From contig NZ_SACP01000032.1 in assembly GCF_004004555.2 (NCBI RefSeq), forward strand, positions 1-64,000: DNA of 64,000 nt, given 5' to 3'. The stretch comes from Methylobacterium oryzihabitans (GTDB lineage Bacteria > Pseudomonadota > Alphaproteobacteria > Rhizobiales > Beijerinckiaceae). The position numbers and the translations under genes were made by a program. Below the pieces are notes generated by a model, which had not been told where the DNA came from, did not search any database, and was given only the letters and a program-made list of their open reading frames with translations. Positions 41,592-50,229 of the stretch are shown here, in pieces. Each line of letters starts with the position of its first letter. Position 1 is the first letter of the stretch.

Positions 41592-42686
41592 TCACGCCTC
41601 CCGCGGGTCGAGGGCGTCGCGCAGGCGGTCGCCAAACAGGTTGAGGGCGACGAGCGTGACGACGAGGAAAGCGGCGGGCACCGCGAGCATCCAGGCGCTG
41701 CTCTCGATCGCCCGCGCCCCGTCGGCGATCAGCACGCCCCAGCTCGTCATCGGCTCCTGCACGCCCAGGCCGAGGAACGACAGGAAGCTCTCCAGCAGGA
41801 TCACCCGCGGCACCAGCAGGGCCGCGAAGGCGATGACCGGGCCCAGCGCATTGGGCACGACGTGGCGGCGCAGGATCGCCGGCGTGCCGGCGCCGAGCGC
41901 CTCGGCGGCGAGGACGTAGTCGCGCCGGCGGATCGCCATCGCCTCGCCGCGGACGATGCGGGCCATGTCGAGCCATTCCACCGCGCCGACCGCCAGGAAG
42001 ATCAGCCCGAGGTGGCGGCCGAAGAACACCACCAGCATGATGACGAAGAACACGAAGGGCAGGGCGTACAGGATGTCGACGACCCGCATCATCGCGGCGT
42101 CGACCGCGCCGCCGAGGGTGCCCGCCACCGCCCCGTAGGCGACGCCGAGGCCGAGCGCCACCGCGGTGGCGAGGAGCCCGAGCGCCAGCGAGACCCGCCC
42201 GGCGACGAGGGTGCGGGTGAGGAGGTCGCGCCCGAGGGCGTCGGTGCCGAGGAGGAAGCGCAGGCGCCGCACCGGCGCCTCGACGCTCAGGCGCCGGCCG
42301 TCGGGGCTGCGCGCCAGCACCCGGGCCGGGCCGAACAGGTCGGAGCGGGCGAGGAAGCCGAGCACCCGCTCGTCCACCGGCCGGTCGGCGGCGAGCGTCA
42401 GGCGCACCGCCTCGGGCGTCACGCTCACGTCCTCGGCCCGCACCCGCATGCGCAGGGCGAGGCGGTCGAGGGCCGGGCCGAGGGTCCCGGGCTCGGGATA
42501 GGCCCGCCACGAGGGCGGGGTGCGGGGATAGTCGTAGTAGATCCGGTCGTAGGCGTGGCCGGTGAGCAGCGGGCCGACGAGGCAGGCGAGGGCCACCAAC
42601 AGCAGAACGGCGAGGCTCGACACCGCGGCGGGGTCGCGGCGCAGGCGGGCGAAGGCGCCGGCCGGCGGCGTGGCGGCGGTGGTCAT
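41592..42686 (-). CDS. Peptide/opine-type ABC permease, YejE/OppC-like
   Basis: A 364-residue inner-membrane permease with an N-terminal helix, a long periplasmic insert (about residues 40-155, ADRPVDERVLGFLARSD), and the transport core with the EAA loop (AAEALGAGTPAILRRHVVPN). The insert is longer than in classical OppC but matches YejE-type permeases. The ATG at 42686 overlaps the stop of the upstream permease gene (ATGA). Confidence 0.92.
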   Translation of the reverse strand: MTTAATPPAGAFARLRRDPAAVSSLAVLLLVALACLVGPLLTGHAYDRIYYDYPRTPPSWRAYPEPGTLGPALDRLALRMRVRAEDVSVTPEAVRLTLAADRPVDERVLGFLARSDLFGPARVLARSPDGRRLSVEAPVRRLRFLLGTDALGRDLLTRTLVAGRVSLALGLLATAVALGLGVAYGAVAGTLGGAVDAAMMRVVDILYALPFVFFVIMLVVFFGRHLGLIFLAVGAVEWLDMARIVRGEAMAIRRRDYVLAAEALGAGTPAILRRHVVPNALGPVIAFAALLVPRVILLESFLSFLGLGVQEPMTSWGVLIADGARAIESSAWMLAVPAAFLVVTLVALNLFGDRLRDALDPREA

Positions 42687-43618
42687 GCGGCCTGCCGCAC
42701 CCGCGGGTCGATCGCCGCGGTGGCGAGGTCGACCAGGAGGTTGAGGACGATCACGAACACCCCGATCAGCACCACCGTGCCCATCACCAGCGTGTAGTCG
42801 CGGTTGAGCGCGCCGTCGACGAAGTAGCGCCCGACGCCCGGCAGGCCGAACACCGTCTCGACCACCACCGAGCCGGTGAGCAGCCCGGCCGCCGCCGGGC
42901 CGAGATACGAGACCACCGGCAGCGCCGCGCCGCGCAGGGCGTGCAGGGCGATCACCCGCGGCGGCAGGCCGAGCGCCCGCAGGGTGCGCCGGTGCGGCAG
43001 GCCGGCGCCCTCGATCAGCGCCGCCCGGGTCAGGCGGGCGATCACCGCGACCTGGGGCAGGGCCAGGGTGATGACCGGCAGGACGAGGTGGCGCGGGTCG
43101 CCGCCCTCCCAGCCGCCGACCGGCAGCCAGCCGAGCGCGAGGCCGAAGGCGATCTGGAGCAGCGGCGCGACCACGAAGCCCGGCACGGTGAGGCCCAGCG
43201 TGCCCAGCGTCATCACGGCGTGGTCGAGGATCCCGCCCCGGCGCGCGGCGGCGAGGCCGCCCAGCGCGACGCCGAGCCCGAGGGCGAGGACGAGCGCGAG
43301 GGCGCCCAGCGTCATCGAGACCGGCAGGCCGCGGGCGAGGAGTTCGGCCACCGAGAGGTCGCGCACCGAGAAGGACGGCCCGAGATCGCCCCGCAGGAGC
43401 GCCGCGAGGTAGCGCCCGTACTGGACGACGAGGGGCTGGTCGAGGCCGTAGACCCGGCGCAGGGTCTCCATCGCGGCCGGGGCGAGGGGGCGCTCCAGGT
43501 CGAACGGCCCGCCGGGCGCGAGCCGGATCAGGAAGAACGACAGGGTGACGACGAGGAACAGGGTCGGGATCGCCTGGACGAGGCGGCGCAGCACGAAGGG
43601 GATCACGGCGGCGGTCAC
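42683..43618 (-). CDS. Peptide/opine-type ABC permease, YejB/OppB-like
   Basis: A 311-residue permease whose first helix is VLRRLVQAIPTLFLVVTLSF and whose EAA loop reads LRALGLPPRVIALHALRGA. Start is uncertain: a GTG at 43618 directly follows GGGAGG; a GTG at 43606 would give the usual MIPFVLRR. A longer frame up to about 43870 passes through a non-coding repeat and was rejected. Its stop overlaps the next start. It is the first of three importer genes, separated from the chemoreceptor gene by a 294-bp gap. Confidence 0.92.
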   Translation of the reverse strand: MTAAVIPFVLRRLVQAIPTLFLVVTLSFFLIRLAPGGPFDLERPLAPAAMETLRRVYGLDQPLVVQYGRYLAALLRGDLGPSFSVRDLSVAELLARGLPVSMTLGALALVLALGLGVALGGLAAARRGGILDHAVMTLGTLGLTVPGFVVAPLLQIAFGLALGWLPVGGWEGGDPRHLVLPVITLALPQVAVIARLTRAALIEGAGLPHRRTLRALGLPPRVIALHALRGAALPVVSYLGPAAAGLLTGSVVVETVFGLPGVGRYFVDGALNRDYTLVMGTVVLIGVFVIVLNLLVDLATAAIDPRVRQAA

Positions 43619-43640
43619 GGCCTCCCGGGTCGGGCCAGCG

Positions 43641-43672
43641 GGCACGGGAGGACGGACGCGCCCTCCCGTGCC
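43641..43672 (-). promoter_or_regulatory. Leader hairpin before the YejB-like gene
   Basis: GGCACGGGAGG (43641-43651) pairs with CCTCCCGTGCC (43662-43672), an 11-bp perfect stem about 23 bp upstream of the start codon. A second one, CAATCGGGT/ACCCGATTG (43726-43734 with 43738-43746), lies further up. They may separate the transport genes' expression from the chemoreceptor's. Confidence 0.4.
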
Positions 43673-43766
43673 ACGATAGGCGAGCGGCCCCGGTCTGGAC
43701 AGGGGCCGGCGGCCATCCGGTCGGGCAATCGGGTGAAACCCGATTGTCGATCCCGCGGGCGCGAAG

Positions 43767-43909
43767 AGCGCCCCGCGCAGCGGGTTCGGAAGGACGAATG
43801 TCCTTCCGAACGCAGAGCGGAGCGTCAGCCAAGTGAGCGGACGCGAACGCCGGCGCTTGAGGCCAAGCAAGCAATAAGCAGGGTGATCGCGTTCAAGCGA
43901 TCGCCCTGC
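43767..43909 (+). repeat. Structured intergenic repeat, family 1, copy B
   Basis: Counterpart of 964-1102. It has a 12-bp stem (43784-43795 with 43800-43811, loop GAAT) and a 13-bp stem (43878-43890 with 43897-43909). The spacer GTGAGCGGACGCGAACGCCG is identical in both copies. It lies immediately downstream of the chemoreceptor stop codon. Confidence 0.85.
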
Positions 43910-43912
43910 GTC

Positions 43913-46009
43913 TCAGGCGGCCCGCAGGCCGGCCAGGAAGGCGTCGACCTCGCCCCGCAGGTCCGCGGTGTCCTGCGACAGGCTCCGGGCCGCCTGCGCC
44001 ACCTCCGCCGCCGCGGAGCCCGCCTCGCCGGCGCAGACCTGGACCCGGGCGATGCTCTCGCTCACGACGCCGCTCCCGTGCGCCATCTGCGCGAGGTTGC
44101 GCACCACCTCCTGCATCGTCGCCTGCTGCTGCTCCACCGCCGCCGCCACCGCCGACGAGCCCGTATTGACCCGGTCGAGGCTGCCGCCGATGCCGCCCAC
44201 CGCCGCCACCGTCCGGCGCGTCGCCTCGCGGATCTGGGCCACCTGACCCGAGATCTCGTCGGTGGCGCGCGCCGTCTGCCCGGCGAGTTCCTTGACCTCG
44301 GCGGCCACCACCGCGAAGCCCCGTCCCGCCTCGCCGGCCCGGGCCGCCTCGATGGTGGCGTTGAGCGCCAGCAGGTTGGTCTGGCTCGCGATGCCCTGGA
44401 TCAGGGCCACCACCTCGCCGATCGTCCGGGCGCCGCCCTCCAGGGCCTGCACGATCGCGTCGGTGGCCCGGACCTCCGCGACCGCCCCGGAGACCAGCCC
44501 GGCCGAATCGGTGACCTGTCCACCGATCTCCCGCGCGGTGAGGCTCATCTCCTCGGCCGCGGCGGCCACGGTCTGCATGGTGGCGGAGGATTGCCGGGAC
44601 GTGGCGCCGACCTCGGCCGCCTGCCGGCCGGTCTCCTGCACGGCGTCCGCCATGGTGCCGGCGCTGCCCTCCAGCCGGCCGGCGGCCTGCGACAGGGCCG
44701 CGACGAGCCGGCCGATCCGGGCCTCGAAGGCCCCGGCCATCTCGGCCATGGCGGCGCGGCGCTGCGCCTCGGCCCCGGTGCGGGCGAGGCCGGCCTCGTC
44801 CTCGAGGGCGCGGTTGCGCACGAGGTTGTCCTTGAACACCGCGACGGCCCGGGCCATCGCGCCGATCTCGTCGCGGCGGCCGAGATCCGGCACCGCCACC
44901 GCGTCGTCGCCCCCGGCGAGCCGGTCCATCGCCCGGGTCATCCGGCCGATGGCGCCGGTCACCCGGGCCGCCACCGCGAGGCCGATCCCGGCCAGCAGCA
45001 GGGCGAGGGCGGCCACGGCGGCGTTGACGGCGAGGTCGGTGCGGGCCGCCCCGGCATGGGCGTCGGCGGCGCCGCTCAGCAGCGTCACCGCCGCCTCCGC
45101 CGTCCCGGTGATGGTGTCGAGCGCCGCCCCGATCTCCTTGCGCCACGGCACGACCTGCGGGCGCGGCAGGGCGAGGTCGGACAGCGCCTGGACGACGCCG
45201 GCGCGCCGCTCGGTGAAGGCCGGGCCGAAATAGGCGTCGCTGCGGGCGACGGCGGCCTGGAGGGCCGGCATCTCCGGGTGGCGGGCCGCGATGGTGCGCA
45301 CCGTCCCGATCGCCTGCTCGGCCCGGGCGCGGAACACGACCATGTCGCGGGCCTCCTGCGCCGTCACCACCCGGTTCTGGGCCAGGGCGGCCGAGATGAC
45401 GACGTCGGCGGTTCCGGCGAGGTTGCGGGCGTTCCAGGCCATGGTGCGGGCGGCGATCAGGTCGGCGAGGGTCGGGTCCAGATGCTGGATCCGCTCCTCG
45501 AGCGCGACGGCCAGCGCCTCGATCGCCGCCAGCAGGGCGGTGCCCTCGGACCCGACCCGTCCGCTCAGGGCCTTGTCGCGGGCAGCGAGGGGCTTGCGCA
45601 TCTGCTCGGAGACCGCGGACCGGATCCCGGCCCAGGCCGCGACGGCCGCGTTCAGCGCGTCGACCCGGGCCGCGAACCGGTCGGAGCCGGTCGCCGCGAG
45701 GTCCGCCAGGGCGGCCGGAACGGAGGCGTCGAGCGTCGCGGCGTCGGCCGCGATGGTGCGCTGGTTCTCCTCGGCCGCGCTGCCCTCGAGGGCGAGCAGG
45801 GTGATCATCCCGACGCGCTCGTAGCGTCCGCCCGACAGGGAGCGCAGGAGGAGCTTGTCGGCCGCGGCGAGCCGTGAGACCTCGTCGGCGTTCCGCCAGG
45901 ACTCCCAGGAGCGATGCAGCGACCGTCCGCACAGGCCGACCGCGATCAGGCCGAGCAGCAGGATGATCGTGGTCAATTGACGTTTGATCGATCGAGTCAC
46001 CGGACGCAT
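43913..46009 (-). CDS. Methyl-accepting chemotaxis protein
   Basis: A transmembrane chemoreceptor of 698 residues. Helix 1 (LTTIILLLGLIAVGLCG, about 12-28), a large helical periplasmic sensor domain (about 30-325), helix 2 (AAVAALALLLAGIGLAVA, about 330-347), a HAMP domain, and the cytoplasmic coiled coil with the conserved signalling tip (TNLLALNATIEAARAGEAGR). There is no C-terminal CheB/CheR pentapeptide. It lies between the binding protein and the permease genes of a peptide-type importer, on the same strand, so it may report on the same ligand. Confidence 0.94.
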   Translation of the reverse strand: MRPVTRSIKRQLTTIILLLGLIAVGLCGRSLHRSWESWRNADEVSRLAAADKLLLRSLSGGRYERVGMITLLALEGSAAEENQRTIAADAATLDASVPAALADLAATGSDRFAARVDALNAAVAAWAGIRSAVSEQMRKPLAARDKALSGRVGSEGTALLAAIEALAVALEERIQHLDPTLADLIAARTMAWNARNLAGTADVVISAALAQNRVVTAQEARDMVVFRARAEQAIGTVRTIAARHPEMPALQAAVARSDAYFGPAFTERRAGVVQALSDLALPRPQVVPWRKEIGAALDTITGTAEAAVTLLSGAADAHAGAARTDLAVNAAVAALALLLAGIGLAVAARVTGAIGRMTRAMDRLAGGDDAVAVPDLGRRDEIGAMARAVAVFKDNLVRNRALEDEAGLARTGAEAQRRAAMAEMAGAFEARIGRLVAALSQAAGRLEGSAGTMADAVQETGRQAAEVGATSRQSSATMQTVAAAAEEMSLTAREIGGQVTDSAGLVSGAVAEVRATDAIVQALEGGARTIGEVVALIQGIASQTNLLALNATIEAARAGEAGRGFAVVAAEVKELAGQTARATDEISGQVAQIREATRRTVAAVGGIGGSLDRVNTGSSAVAAAVEQQQATMQEVVRNLAQMAHGSGVVSESIARVQVCAGEAGSAAAEVAQAARSLSQDTADLRGEVDAFLAGLRAA

Positions 46010-46159
46010 CCTCTCTGCCCATCCCGGGTCGCCGCAATCACGCCCGAGCTTCTTCGAAATCGAGGACTATGGCGCGGGCAATAAAGAAACCGTTCCATAC
46101 AGGGCAGATCTTGCCGAACCCCGAGGGCAGGCCGTCCGGCGGAACGGCGCGCGTGAGGG

Positions 46160-47608
46160 CTATGGCAGCAGCGACAGCCAGCGGGTCGGCGAGACGCCGC
46201 GGAGATTCGGCACGGTGCCCTTCAGCCGCTTCGCGACCAGCCCCTTGTGGCGGTAGTGCAGCAGCGGGATCCAGGGCAGGTCGTCGAGGAAGATCGCCTC
46301 GGCGCGGTGGAGCAGGCCGGCCCGGCGCTCGAGGTCGGTCTCGCGGGCGGCGTCGCGCATCAGCCCGTCATAGGCCGGGTTGGCGTAGCGGCCGGAATTG
46401 AAGCCGGTATTGCCGCTCTCGACCAGGAACAGGAAGTTCTGCGGGTCGGCGTAGTCGGCGATCCAGCTCATCCGGGCGAGGTCGAAGCGGCCGCCGTCGC
46501 GCAGGTAGGCGAAGTGGGTCTTGGCGTCGGTGTTGACGAGGGAGACCGCGACGTCGAGGGTCCGCCACATGTCGGCGATCGCCACCATCGTGTTGCGGTT
46601 GTTGTCGGTGGTGTTGTAGCGGATCTCGACGGCGAGCGGGGTGCCGCCCGGCCCGAACCCGGCCTCGCGCAGCAGCGCCACCGCCCGGTCCTCGCGCTCC
46701 AGGGGCGACAGGTCCCGGCCCGGCATCTCGGGCGGCGGCAGGGCGTTGTCGAGCCCGGCCGGGGTGAAGGAATAGGCCGGCAGCATCGTCTCGCCCCACA
46801 CCGCCTCGGCCAGGAACTCGCGGTCGATCGCGAGCGACAGCGCCCGGCGCACCCGCACGTCCGACAGCGGCGCCCGGCGCAGGAACACCATCAGGGCGAG
46901 CACGCCGAGGCCCTGGTGGAGCGTCACCGCGTCGCCGAAGCGCCGGCGCAGGGAGACGATCTGGTCGGCGGGCAGGTCGTCGAGGGAATCGATCTCGCCG
47001 GCCGCGAAGCGCCGCACCGCCGCGGCGAGGTCGGGGGTCGGCAGGTACTCGACCTGCGGGATCGCCACCGCGGCGGCGGCGTGGAAATGCGGGTTGCGCA
47101 CGGCCGTGATGCGGTCGTTGGGCGAGAAGTCCTTCAGGAGGTAGGCGCCGTTCGACACGAGGTTGCCCGGCCGGGTGAAGGCGTCGCCGTGGCGGGCGAG
47201 GGAGGGGCGGTGGACCGGCGTGCTCGCCTGATGGGTCATCAGTTCGAGCAGGTAGGGGGTCGGCCGCTCCAGTTCGATCACGACCGTGCCGGCGTCCGGC
47301 GCGCGGACCCCGAGGGCGTCGAGGGGGAGGGCGCCGGCATTGACCCGCTCGGCGTTGCGGATCGGCGCCAGCACGGTGGCGTATTTCGCCCCCGTCGCCG
47401 GGTCGAGCATCCGGCGCAGGCCGAAGGAAAAGTCCTCGGCGACGACCGGGTCGCCGTTCGACCAGCGCCCGTCGGGCCGCAGGGCGAAGGTCCAGGTCAG
47501 GCCGTCCGGCGAGGTGGTCCAGCGCGCGGCGGCCGCGCGCGCCGGCCCCGCGCGGGACCCGGCGGCGAGGCCGGCCAGGAGGCCGCCGACGAGGTCGCGG
47601 CGCCGCAC
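46160..47608 (-). CDS. Peptide/opine-type ABC substrate-binding protein (family 5), shortened N-terminus
   Basis: A periplasmic binding protein of 482 residues. A twin-arginine-like signal (MRRRDLVGGLLAGLAAGSRA) is followed at once by WTTSPDGLTWTFALRPDGRW, a segment that normally comes about 60-80 residues into the mature protein. The usual first strand and LDP-type segment are absent. The rest is full: NGDPVVAEDFSFGLRRMLDP, RVRRALSLAIDREFLA and the C-terminal lobe are clear. The start is a GTG at 47608. It has a 4-bp gap to the HbpS-like gene upstream. It should serve the transporter encoded at 40-43.6 kb. Confidence 0.88.
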   Translation of the reverse strand: MRRRDLVGGLLAGLAAGSRAGPARAAAARWTTSPDGLTWTFALRPDGRWSNGDPVVAEDFSFGLRRMLDPATGAKYATVLAPIRNAERVNAGALPLDALGVRAPDAGTVVIELERPTPYLLELMTHQASTPVHRPSLARHGDAFTRPGNLVSNGAYLLKDFSPNDRITAVRNPHFHAAAAVAIPQVEYLPTPDLAAAVRRFAAGEIDSLDDLPADQIVSLRRRFGDAVTLHQGLGVLALMVFLRRAPLSDVRVRRALSLAIDREFLAEAVWGETMLPAYSFTPAGLDNALPPPEMPGRDLSPLEREDRAVALLREAGFGPGGTPLAVEIRYNTTDNNRNTMVAIADMWRTLDVAVSLVNTDAKTHFAYLRDGGRFDLARMSWIADYADPQNFLFLVESGNTGFNSGRYANPAYDGLMRDAARETDLERRAGLLHRAEAIFLDDLPWIPLLHYRHKGLVAKRLKGTVPNLRGVSPTRWLSLLP

Positions 47609-47612
47609 GGCG

Positions 47613-48047
47613 TCAGGCGCCGGTCTCGGGCTGGAGGCCGGCGGCCTCGATGCCGGCGACCGCCGCCGTCTCGTCGTTGTCCGAGGTGTCGCCCGAGATG
47701 CCGACCGCGCCGAGCAGGCGGCCGTCGCGCCGGATCAGCACGCCGCCCGGCACCGGCACGAGGCCGGCCGGCCCGGCGATGTGGCTCACCGCGGCGACGA
47801 AGTAGGCCTGCTCCTCGGCCCGGCGGCCGATGGCGCGCGAGCCGATGCCGAGCGCCAGCGCGCCGTTGGCCTTGGCGGCGGCGATCTCGGTGCGCTTGAG
47901 GCTGGTGCCGTCCTCGACGCCCGCCGCCTTGAGCGCCCCGCGGGCGTCGTAGACCACCACCGCCAGGGGCTTGAGGTTCAGCGCGCGGCCGGCCTTGAGG
48001 GCGGCGGCGACGATGGTCTGGGCGGCGTCGAGGGTGAGGTCGGACAT
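47613..48047 (-). CDS. HbpS/GlcG-family protein (DUF336)
   Basis: A 144-residue protein of the GlcG/HbpS/PduO-C family, a small fold that in some members binds haem or cobalamin-related ligands. Segments PLAVVVYDARGALKAAG, TSLKRTEIAAAKANGAL, GGVLIRRDGRLLGAVGISG and DETAAVAGIEAAGL are typical. There is no signal peptide. It is the first gene of the operon that continues with the peptide-type binding protein 4 bp later. Confidence 0.9.
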   Translation of the reverse strand: MSDLTLDAAQTIVAAALKAGRALNLKPLAVVVYDARGALKAAGVEDGTSLKRTEIAAAKANGALALGIGSRAIGRRAEEQAYFVAAVSHIAGPAGLVPVPGGVLIRRDGRLLGAVGISGDTSDNDETAAVAGIEAAGLQPETGA

Positions 48048-48145
48048 CGGGGGCTCCGGGTTCGGGATTTCGCCCCCCTATGGCAGGCCGACGGGCGGCG
48101 GGGGAGCGAAAAATCGCGCGGTCCGCCCCGGAGCGGGGTCCATCC

Positions 48146-48631
48146 TCATGCGTCGTCGTATTGCTTCAGACGTCCCCAATGAACCGTTTCGATGTTCTCG
48201 CGGATGATCTTCGCGGGATTGCCGGCAACGATGGTGTTGGGCGGAACGTCCTTCACCACGACGGCGCCGGCTGCCACGACGGAGTGATCACCCACCGTGA
48301 GGCCGGGCATGATGATGCTGCGGGCTCCGATCTGACAGAAGCGGCCGATTCGGGTATGAGTATGCATGCGCCGGATGTAATCGTGCGACAGGATGACGGC
48401 ACCGAATGAAATCGCCGTTCCTTCACCGACATGCACGCCTTGCGGATAGGTCTTGTCGAGCTTGGCTTCGAGCGAGATTTGCGTGTCCCGATGAATGTCC
48501 ATCCCCCAGACTCGCGTCATAATGAGCCATCGGGCATACATGATTTGCCATCTGAGGAACGTGCGGGTTCGCGACAGAAGGCCTGGCCTGTGCTTGGGGA
48601 GGGGCTGATTCACCGGAAGGGGCTGATTCAT
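48146..48631 (-). CDS. Hexapeptide-repeat acyltransferase (LbetaH fold)
   Basis: A 161-residue acyltransferase. The C-terminal half shows the left-handed beta-helix pattern (VHVGEGTAISFGAVI, RIGRFCQIGARSIIMP, GDHSVVAAGAVVVKDV), ending in the classic NTIVAGNPAKIIRE of the CoA-dependent sugar O-acetyltransferases. The N-terminal part (FLRWQIMYARWLIMTR) may lie on the membrane. The first codons repeat NQPLPV-NQPLPK through an 18-bp duplication. The gene is less GC-rich than its neighbours, which hints at transfer. It is likely to modify a surface glycan. Confidence 0.9.
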   Translation of the reverse strand: MNQPLPVNQPLPKHRPGLLSRTRTFLRWQIMYARWLIMTRVWGMDIHRDTQISLEAKLDKTYPQGVHVGEGTAISFGAVILSHDYIRRMHTHTRIGRFCQIGARSIIMPGLTVGDHSVVAAGAVVVKDVPPNTIVAGNPAKIIRENIETVHWGRLKQYDDA

Positions 48632-48636
48632 GATAA
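48601..48636. repeat. 18-bp direct duplication at the acyltransferase start
   Basis: GGGGCTGATTCACCGGAA (48601-48618) and GGGGCTGATTCATGATAA (48619-48636) share their first 12 bases. The duplication covers codons 1-12 of the gene. Confidence 0.7.
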
Positions 48637-48933
48637 GGCCGCGTCATCCTCGCAAACGTCCTTCGCGTACCTGATTTTGACCTCGAAAGCAAAGGCCGCC
48701 GGCCTCGGCGACGGAACCGGGCTGGAACCATCGCGACGGGAGATCCAACGGCAGGATCGATCCTTGCGGCTCCCCGCCCCGCCGCCCCGTGAACCGCGCG
48801 GCTCCGGCCGGGTTGTGGTGAACGGGGACGATTCCGGCGCGGGCCTCGCCCGCCGCGCCGGACCGACCTATGTTTTCGACAGGACGCGCCGCCTGCGATG
48901 CCCCCGTCGCGGCCGGCGGAAGGAGGACGGCCG
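48632..48933. other. Divergent gap, no gene seen
   Basis: A 302-bp gap between the acyltransferase gene (minus) and a small gene (plus). The part nearest the acyltransferase is AT-richer (CGTACCTGATTTTGACC, CGAAAGCAAAGG) and may carry its promoter. Nothing else recognised. Confidence 0.4.
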
Positions 48934-49281
48934 ATGGGCCTCACGGGTCGCTTCAACTTCCGCAAGACCCTCACCGGCAAGCTCGTGCTCCAGGTCGAGA
49001 CCGAGCGCCGGCCGTGGTGGCCGTTCGGCCGCGGCGGCACGGGCCGCGGCTGGCGCGACGCCGTCCTGTCGGATCTGGCGGCGGTCGAGCTGCAGGCGCT
49101 GCTGAACCTGCGCAACAACCCGGGCTACACGCCGCGCAGCCCGGTGGTGTTCATGATGAACACGGCCCGCAGGGCGGGGGAGGCGGCCGAGACGCCCAGG
49201 ACCGAGGCCAAGGGCGAGACCAGGAACGAACCCAAGGGCGAGGTCGTGGCGCTGGCCAGCCACCGCGCCTCCGCCGGCTGA
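48934..49281 (+). CDS. Small hypothetical protein
   Basis: A 115-residue soluble protein with a strong ribosome-binding site (GGAAGGAGGACGGCCG) before the ATG at 48934. The N-terminal part (FRKTLTGKLVLQVETERRPW) reads as beta-strands; the middle has SDLAAVELQALLNLR; the C-terminal 35 residues are a charged tail (EAAETPRTEAKGETRNEP). No family is recognised. It is convergent with the hydrolase gene at 49295. Confidence 0.75.
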   Translation: MGLTGRFNFRKTLTGKLVLQVETERRPWWPFGRGGTGRGWRDAVLSDLAAVELQALLNLRNNPGYTPRSPVVFMMNTARRAGEAAETPRTEAKGETRNEPKGEVVALASHRASAG

Positions 49282-49294
49282 CGCCGCGAGCCCG

Positions 49295-50029
49295 TCACTC
49301 CGCCGCGAGGTCGAGCAGCAGCCGCGTCAGCGCGTCGGGGGCGGTCATCATCGCGTTGTGGCCGGTGGCCATCTCCCGCCAGCCCCAGCCGTCCTGGGCC
49401 CGGACCCACTCCTTGACCCCGGCGAGCGCCGGGTAGGCCGGGTCGGTGCAATCGACGTAGGTGCGCGGCCGGCCGGCGCCGATCGGGCCGGCGACCCGCA
49501 GCGGGCTCTCGTAGGTGCCGAGCGGGTGGGGCGTCAGGCGCCGCGCCATCCAGGCGGTCAGGTCCGGGTCGGACACCCCGAAGGCGGCGGGCGGCGGCGG
49601 CGGCAGGCTGAGGCCGCCGCTCGAGTCCTCGGCGGCGCGGCGGCGGGCCGCCGCGGTCCCGGCCGGGATCACGTCGAACGGCGCCCGGCCGGGCGGGACC
49701 ACCATCGCGTCGAGATAGACGAGGTGGCGGATCCGCCCGGGCATCGCCTCGGCGACGCCGCTGATCGCGAGGCCGCCGAACGAGTGCCCGACCAGCACGA
49801 CGTCGTCGAGTTCCTCGGCCTCGATCACGCCGGCGACGTCGCGCACGAAGGTGTCGAGGGTGATGTCCCGCGACAGCAGATGCGCCCGCTCGCCGAGCCC
49901 GGTGCAGGTCGGGGCGAAGACCGCGTGGCCCGCCGCCCGCAGCCGGCCGGCGACCCCGCGCCAGCACCAGCCGCCGTGCCAGGCTCCGTGCACCAGCACG
50001 AAGCGATGTCCCTCGGATTGGGTCGTCAT
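49295..50029 (-). CDS. Alpha/beta hydrolase (methyl esterase-like)
   Basis: A 244-residue hydrolase with FVLVHGAWHGGWCW (oxyanion region), the nucleophile elbow VLVGHSFGGLAI (Ser) and the terminal catalytic His in MATGHNAMMTAP. The HGAWHGGWCW start and the GHNAM end are typical for the hydroxynitrile-lyase/methyl-esterase group (pyrethroid-hydrolase-like). No signal peptide. The start at 50029 is an ATG behind GGGAGGCCGCG. The substrate is unknown. It is divergent from the KaiC-like gene. Confidence 0.9.
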   Translation of the reverse strand: MTTQSEGHRFVLVHGAWHGGWCWRGVAGRLRAAGHAVFAPTCTGLGERAHLLSRDITLDTFVRDVAGVIEAEELDDVVLVGHSFGGLAISGVAEAMPGRIRHLVYLDAMVVPPGRAPFDVIPAGTAAARRRAAEDSSGGLSLPPPPPAAFGVSDPDLTAWMARRLTPHPLGTYESPLRVAGPIGAGRPRTYVDCTDPAYPALAGVKEWVRAQDGWGWREMATGHNAMMTAPDALTRLLLDLAAE

Positions 50030-50229
50030 CGCGGCCTCCCGTCGCCGCCCCAGCAAAGCCCGGCGGGCGGGCGTAGGCAAGCCGGGACGCCATCTGCTAA
50101 GCACGCCGCGGCGGGGACGGGCAGGGGCTCCGCGCCGCGCCGGCCCGACGAGGCAGGCGCGGAGCGATCCGGATCGCGCGGCGGACCGGATTGCGGAGCG
50201 ATCCGCACGATGATGCACGGACACCTCTC

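Noticed and set aside
43619..43874. N-terminal extension of the YejB-like permease
   Set aside because: It would translate the family 1 repeat and hairpins; the membrane protein proper begins at about 43606-43618.
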